A stretch of 64,000 bases of DNA from JAGVSR01 sp963742405 (GTDB lineage Bacteria; Pseudomonadota; Alphaproteobacteria; Rhizobiales; Hyphomicrobiaceae). Positions within the stretch are counted from its first letter, which is position 1. The number at the start of each line of letters is the position of its first letter. The DNA lies in contig CAVUMB010000006.1 in NCBI GenBank assembly GCA_963742405.1, forward strand, positions 62,001-126,000, in the 5' to 3' direction. Under the pieces are notes generated by a model. That model did not search any database. It had not been told where the DNA came from and saw only the letters and a list, made by a program, of their open reading frames with translations. Shown piece by piece: positions 59,700 through 64,000 of the stretch. The position numbers were made by a program, and so were the translations under genes.

Positions 59700-61563
59700 A
59701 TGACAGCGTCGCACCCGTCAGCAGACAAGAACGCCAGCAAAGTCGTCAGCCTCGTGCCGCCGCCCGCAGCGTCAGGCAGCGAGGCAAGTCCAGCTTCACG
59801 TGGCAGTCGCCTCGAAGCGATCCGGCCGCTGATGCGGCTGAAGCCCTATCTAATGAAACACAAAGGCATGCTGGTCTTCGGGCTTGCAGCGCTTGTGCTT
59901 TCCGCAGGCGCCATGCTCTCCGTCCCGCTCGCGGTTCGCCGCATGATCGATCACGGCTTTTCGGCCGAGAACGCCGGTTTCATCGATCAGTACTTCGCCA
60001 TGATGATCGTCATTGGCGCGATCCTCGCGGCCTCGATTGCCGCGCGGTTCTATTGCGTCAGCTGGCTCGGCGAGCGGGTCGTCGCCGATCTGCGCCAGGA
60101 TGTCTTTGCTCATCTGACGCGGCTTGGTCCGGCATTCTTCGAAAAAACTCATTCCGGCGAAGTCATGAGCCGGCTCACTGCCGACACGACACAGATCAAG
60201 GCTGTGGCCGGCCACACAATCTCGCAGGCGTTGCGCAACCTGATCATGCTGATCGGCGCCTTCGTGTTGATGTTCATCACCAGCCCCAACTTGTCGGGCC
60301 TGACGCTGATCGCAATTCCCGTCATCGTGCTGCCGCTGATGGCCTACGGTCAGGCGGTCAAGAACCTGTCGCGCAAGGCCCAAGAACTCGCTCGCTGAGG
60401 CCTCGGCCTATGCTGCCGAAAACCTCACCGCCGTTCGCACAATGCAGTCCTTCGCGCATGAAACGACCGTCGCGGCCCGCTTCGACGACGCGGTACAGAA
60501 GTCATTCGATGCCGCGCGCGACCGCATGAAGGCGCGCGCGGGCTTGACGGCTCTCACCGTGTTTCTCACCGTCTCCAGCATCGTTGCCGTGCTCTGGTAT
60601 GGCGCTTCCGCCGTAATATCGGGCTCGATGACGGGTGGTGAATTGAGCCAGTTTATCATCTATGCGCTCTTCGTCGCGGGAGCGTTGGGCGAACTGGCGG
60701 AAGTGTGGGGCGAGATCAGCCAGGCATCGGGCGCCGCCGAACGCCTGACCGAAATTCTCGCCGTCGTCCCCGAGATCCGCTCCCCCGAACATCCAACGCC
60801 GATGCCCGAACCGGCACTCGGCGCCATCGATTTCGACCAGATCACGTTTGCCTATGCCTCGCGTCCGGACATCTCGGCGCTGCGCGATTTCACCTTGCAT
60901 GTGAAGCCGGGCGAGACCGTTGCACTCGTCGGACCCTCGGGCGCCGGCAAGACGACAATCTTCAACCTGCTGCTGCGCTTCTACGATCCGACATCGGGCA
61001 GCGTGCGCGTTGATGGTGTTGATGTGGCCGCAGCCGATCTCGACCAGTTGCGCCGCCGCATCTCGCTCGTGCCGCAGGATGTTGCGATTTTTGCCGATAC
61101 GGTTCTGGAAAATATACGCTACGGCAGCCCTGATGCCAGCGAAGAGGACGTTCGCAAGGCCGCCGCTGCCGCCCAGGCCGACACATTTATACGTGCGCTG
61201 CCCGACGGCTACGGCCAGCGACTGGGCGAACGAGGTGTCACACTTTCGGGCGGTCAGCGCCAGCGGCTGGCCATTGCCCGCGCGATTCTGAAGAACGCAC
61301 CCATCCTGCTGCTCGACGAAGCGACCAGCGCACTGGATGCCGAGAACGAACGGGCCGTCCAGCAGGCGCTTGAAGTGGTGATGCGGGACCGCACGACGCT
61401 TGTCATCGCGCACCGCCTTGCGACTGTGCAAAAAGCCGATCGCATCCTCGTGATGGAAGAGGGGCGCGTTGTCGAAACCGGCACGCACTCAGAACTCGTC
61501 GCCAAAGGCGGGCTGTATGGCCGTCTGGCCGCGCTCCAGTTCGGCAAGGAAGCGGCCGAGTAG
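59700..61563 (+). CDS. ABC exporter, fused permease/ATPase (frameshifted near 60396)
   Basis: Two adjacent frames encode one MsbA-like exporter. The first (to stop TGA 60396-60398) has membrane helices and the F-F-E-K-T-H-S-G-E-V-M-S-R-L intracellular loop; the second continues E-A-S-A-Y-A-A-E-N-L-T-A-V-R-T from 60397, then ATPase motifs G-P-S-G-A-G-K-T-T (Walker A), L-S-G-G-Q-R-Q-R (signature) and I-L-L-L-D-E-A-T-S-A-L-D (Walker B). Removing one base near 60396 restores a continuous protein of about 620 residues. The site lies in the short tandem repeat CTCGCTCGCT. ATG 59700 with AGGGA upstream is preferred over GTG 59676. The substrate is unknown. Confidence 0.85.
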
Positions 61564-61578
61564 CCGACGAGCCGCGGT

Positions 61579-62610
61579 TCAGCGGCTCGTCAACTTCAAC
61601 TCGATCCGCCGGTTTTTGCGCAGCGACGCTTCGTCTGTGCCGCTCTCGATCGGCTGATATTCGCCATATCCGGCCGCAACCAGCCGCTCCGGCGGTACGC
61701 CGCGCGCGATCATATGTTTGACCACTGACGACGCACGCGCCGTCGACAACTCCCAGTTGGAGGGGAACTGTGCACTGGCGATCGGACGGATGTCGGTATG
61801 TCCGTTGATCTGCACGACCCAGTCGATTTCCTTCGGGATCTGGCGGCTGAGATCGGCAATCGCCATGGCAATCGGATCGAGCGAGGCAAGGCCCTCCGGT
61901 GTCAGAGAGGCCAAGCTCGATTCGAAGAGAACCTCGCTTTCGAACACGAACCGGTCGCCGACGATGCGGATATCCTTGCGATCCTTGAGCAGGTCGCGGA
62001 GCCGCCCGAAGAAGTCCGACCGGTAGCGTTGCAATTCCTGCACTTGTCGCGCCAGCGCGGCATTGAGACGAGCGCCGAGATCCTTGATGGTCTTGTCGCT
62101 CTCCTCGCCTTTCTTCTCAGAGGCTCCGAGCGCTTCGTTGAGCGCGGCGATCTGGCGCCGCAGCTGGGCTAGTTGCTGGTTGAGAAGATCGACCTTGGCC
62201 AGGGCCTCGGCCGAAACGGACTTCTGTTGATCGAGTTCGGTCGCAAGCGAGCCGATCTGCCCGGCCGCCGACTTCGCGCTTTGGTCGCCGACGACCGCAT
62301 CACCTGAAAGCCTCTCGTTCTCCGCTTTCAGCGTGGCCAGCGTCGCCTGCAGTTCAGCCAATTCGTCTTCACCCTCCTTCGCTTTGCCTTTTTCCAGCGA
62401 GAGCAAGCTCGTCAGTTCCGAAATCTGCCGATTGAGCCGCTGCAACACGGTGTCCTTGCCGGCCGATTCCTGCGTCGCGAAAAACTGCGCCAGCATGAAG
62501 ATCGACATCAGAAAGGTGACGACCAGCAGCAGCGTGGACAGCACGTCCACGTATCCAGGCCAGTATTCGGCATGTTCGCTAGCGCGCCGCCGGCCGCGTC
62601 CCTGCGCCAT
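61579..62610 (-). CDS. OmpA/MotB-domain membrane protein with coiled coil
   Basis: The 343-residue product has one N-terminal membrane helix (about 20-42), a coiled-coil stretch (50-190) and a C-terminal OmpA/MotB peptidoglycan-binding domain with I-N-G-H-T-D-I-R-P and N-W-E-L-S-T-A-R-A, ending R-K-N-R-R-I-E-L-K-L. It begins one base after the MotA/ExbB-like gene's stop. It is likely the wall-anchored partner of that channel-like protein. Confidence 0.85.
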   Translation of the reverse strand: MAQGRGRRRASEHAEYWPGYVDVLSTLLLVVTFLMSIFMLAQFFATQESAGKDTVLQRLNRQISELTSLLSLEKGKAKEGEDELAELQATLATLKAENERLSGDAVVGDQSAKSAAGQIGSLATELDQQKSVSAEALAKVDLLNQQLAQLRRQIAALNEALGASEKKGEESDKTIKDLGARLNAALARQVQELQRYRSDFFGRLRDLLKDRKDIRIVGDRFVFESEVLFESSLASLTPEGLASLDPIAMAIADLSRQIPKEIDWVVQINGHTDIRPIASAQFPSNWELSTARASSVVKHMIARGVPPERLVAAGYGEYQPIESGTDEASLRKNRRIELKLTSR

Positions 62611-62611
62611 A

Positions 62612-63670
62612 TCAGCTTGTCCTGCGTTGGAAGTTCTCAGCCAGGGCTTTCAGAGCGCCGGCCAATTCAACCTGTTGCGCGGATTGCTCATCGACCCATT
62701 CACGCACGACTTTTTGTTCGCTGCGCATGAGTGTGACGAGTTGGTTGACCCCGCGCGCCAAGTCCTTCACCGCTTCGTCCGCTTGACCGGACTGAGGCGC
62801 CGCCGCCGCATATCCGGCCACGCCGTTGATCGCGCCCAACCTGTCGGAGAGATCGGCCACGGCCCGCTGCATTTCATAAACCGCGCTCGTCAGCTGGCGG
62901 CTTGCTTGATCCGTCGCCGACGAGGATCCAGGCGTCAGCTCTGTGATGCCCGAGAGCCATTCTTCCAACTCGTTGTAGAAGCGGTTATGCGCATGGTTCG
63001 CCTGCAATTCGAGGAAGCCCAAGATCAGCGAGCCGGCCAGACCCAGAAGCGATGACGAGAATGCCGTCCCCATGCCTTTCAATGGTGCCGCGAGCCCGGC
63101 CTTGAGCTCGTCGAACACCGCAACCGATTCACCCTTCGTATCGAGCGCGGAGATCGCGCCGCCAACCGATTGCATCGTTTCGAGTAGGCCCCAGAAGGTG
63201 CCGAGCAGCCCGAGAAACACCAGGAGGCCGACGAGATAGCGGCCGGTGTCGCGGGCTTCATCGAGACGCGATCCGATCGAATCCATGATCGAGCGCATTG
63301 AAACGGTCGCCAGCGAGAATGTCCCCGTGCGGTCGCGCAGCATGTTGGCCATCGGGGCCAGCAGCACCGGCTGCGTATTGATTGCGAGCCCAGGATCGGA
63401 AATGCGGAATTCGTTGACCCAGCGAATTTCGCGATAAAGCCGGATGACCTGGCGGAAGGCATAGATGATGCCAAGGCCGAGAACGCCGACGATCAGCCCG
63501 TTGAGGCCGGGGTTGGTCATGAACGATGTGATCAATTGCTGATGCAGGATCGCCACGAGAAATCCAACGAGCGTCAGGAAGATCAGCATCCGCAAAACAA
63601 AGACGCCGGGCGGCGTCATTTTGCGGGTGAGGGAGGCGCCCCCTTCGGCGCTCCGCTTTTTCATGATCAT
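62612..63670 (-). CDS. MotA/TolQ/ExbB-like proton-channel family protein
   Basis: The 352-residue product has two N-terminal helices (about 20-65) and a second pair (about 145-230) around the family segment G-L-L-G-T-F-W-G-L-L-E-T-M and G-M-G-T-A-F-S-S-S-L-L-G-L-A-G-S-L, the usual third and fourth helices of the channel. The C-terminal part is helical. GGAGG precedes ATG 63670 by 6-7 bases, which sets the start. With the next gene it forms a MotA/MotB-type pair with no flagellar genes nearby. Confidence 0.85.
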   Translation of the reverse strand: MIMKKRSAEGGASLTRKMTPPGVFVLRMLIFLTLVGFLVAILHQQLITSFMTNPGLNGLIVGVLGLGIIYAFRQVIRLYREIRWVNEFRISDPGLAINTQPVLLAPMANMLRDRTGTFSLATVSMRSIMDSIGSRLDEARDTGRYLVGLLVFLGLLGTFWGLLETMQSVGGAISALDTKGESVAVFDELKAGLAAPLKGMGTAFSSSLLGLAGSLILGFLELQANHAHNRFYNELEEWLSGITELTPGSSSATDQASRQLTSAVYEMQRAVADLSDRLGAINGVAGYAAAAPQSGQADEAVKDLARGVNQLVTLMRSEQKVVREWVDEQSAQQVELAGALKALAENFQRRTS

Positions 63671-63845
63671 TCCAAACCTCCGGCGAGTGAGCCTCGCGGC
63701 CAGCAATATTGCGCGGCCCGACCCCGCGCGACAGTATCCGATGGCTATGACACCGGAAACCGGCAAGATGATGCCATGCCCGGCTAGGAAAGTTCTCCTC
63801 TTTCCGGTGCTTACGATTGATTTTTCGGCAGTCAGGCGGCAGCCA

Positions 63846-64000
63846 TCAAGACGGCTCGCTCATCAGCCGGGTGATCTCAGCTCTCAAGGCCGGCGCCAGA
63901 TCTGGCCGCTCGAGCGCATAGGCGACGTTGGCCGCCAGAAACCCGACCTTCGAGCCGCAATCGTAGATCGTCCCGTCGAAGCGGACGGCGTGGAAAGGCT
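63846..64000 (-). CDS. galU: UTP-glucose-1-phosphate uridylyltransferase, C-terminal fragment
   Basis: The last 50 residues of a minus-strand gene are visible; it runs out of the window. They read P-F-H-A-V-R-F-D-G-T-I-Y-D-C-G-S-K-V-G-F-L-A-A-N-V-A-Y-A-L-E-R-P, matching the GalU C-terminus. GalU makes UDP-glucose for envelope sugars. The reading frame has stop TGA at 63846-63848. Confidence 0.85.
   Translation of the reverse strand, partial: PFHAVRFDGTIYDCGSKVGFLAANVAYALERPDLAPALRAEITRLMSEPS

Noticed and set aside
60380..60402. Phase variation at the CTCG repeat in the exporter
   Set aside because: Only two and a half repeat units are present, too few for a contingency locus; an error or one-off slippage is simpler.
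1..64000. CRISPR arrays, tRNA/rRNA genes, insertion sequences or prophage
   Set aside because: By eye I found no regularly spaced repeats, cloverleaf arms, transposase genes or phage genes; a tRNAscan/Infernal run would settle the RNA genes.

Overview
The window is about 64 kb of GC-rich chromosome from an alphaproteobacterium, most likely of the order Hyphomicrobiales (Rhizobiales). Markers for this are a NadQ-type regulator beside nadABC, a TIGR02301-family protein, an RcdA (DUF1465) protein, a DUF1192 protein, and the order histone deacetylase-like / xseB / dxs / tlyA / RNA methyltransferase. The genus cannot be fixed from the sequence. I see no rRNA, tRNA, CRISPR array, insertion sequence or prophage; this is core chromosome with a few local oddities.

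Layout. 1-7 kb: a truncated FrhB-like gene, a membrane alpha/beta hydrolase, ruvX, a metallo-hydrolase, then gatC and gatA separated by two small unknown genes, followed by a chorismate mutase and a small membrane protein. 7-17 kb: glutathione peroxidase, two paralogous secreted glucosaminidase-like proteins, a pteridine-reductase-like SDR, a heavily frameshifted porin gene with an intact terminator, several hypotheticals, an RNase T2 gene whose signal peptide lies in another frame, and an M20 peptidase. 17-29 kb: ppdK, the nadA-nadB-nadC operon with its likely regulator NadQ and two matching 17-bp palindromes in front of nadA, then HD hydrolase / tag / ygfZ and a dihydroorotase. 29-37 kb: L,D-transpeptidase, LysE exporter, small proteins, SRAP protease, a Clp_N/coiled-coil protein, a formyltransferase-fold protein, and the overlapping pair FAD-linked oxidase / Sua5-type tsaC. 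37-43 kb: an overlapping run of acyl-CoA dehydrogenase, enoyl-CoA hydratase and an unknown membrane protein, then an SDR. 43-51 kb: histone deacetylase-like, xseB, a secreted protein with a von Hippel-Lindau (VHL) beta domain, dxs, DoxX, tlyA, RNA methyltransferase, sirtuin, and an ATP-binding diphthine-ligase-family protein. 51-57 kb: GtrA, a UDP-galactopyranose-mutase-like flavoprotein and a GT-C-like membrane protein (an envelope-sugar cluster), then aroC and a quinone oxidoreductase. 57-64 kb: DUF1192, a possible sRNA, rcdA, rpmE, a frameshifted ABC exporter, a MotA/ExbB-like plus OmpA/MotB-like pair, and the 3' end of galU.

How genes work together. NadA, NadB and NadC make nicotinate mononucleotide from aspartate under presumed NadQ control. 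Dxs starts isoprenoid synthesis; AroC makes chorismate and the chorismate mutase draws on it. The two glucosaminidase-like proteins, the L,D-transpeptidase and the OmpA-like/MotA-like pair act on or anchor to the cell wall.

The most unusual items are the secreted VHL-beta-domain protein, the two-operator nadA promoter, a possible small RNA before rcdA, a plus-strand terminator with a 29-codon ORF between aroC and the quinone reductase, and three genes with frame disruptions (porin, RNase T2, ABC exporter), which are either real decay or sequence error.
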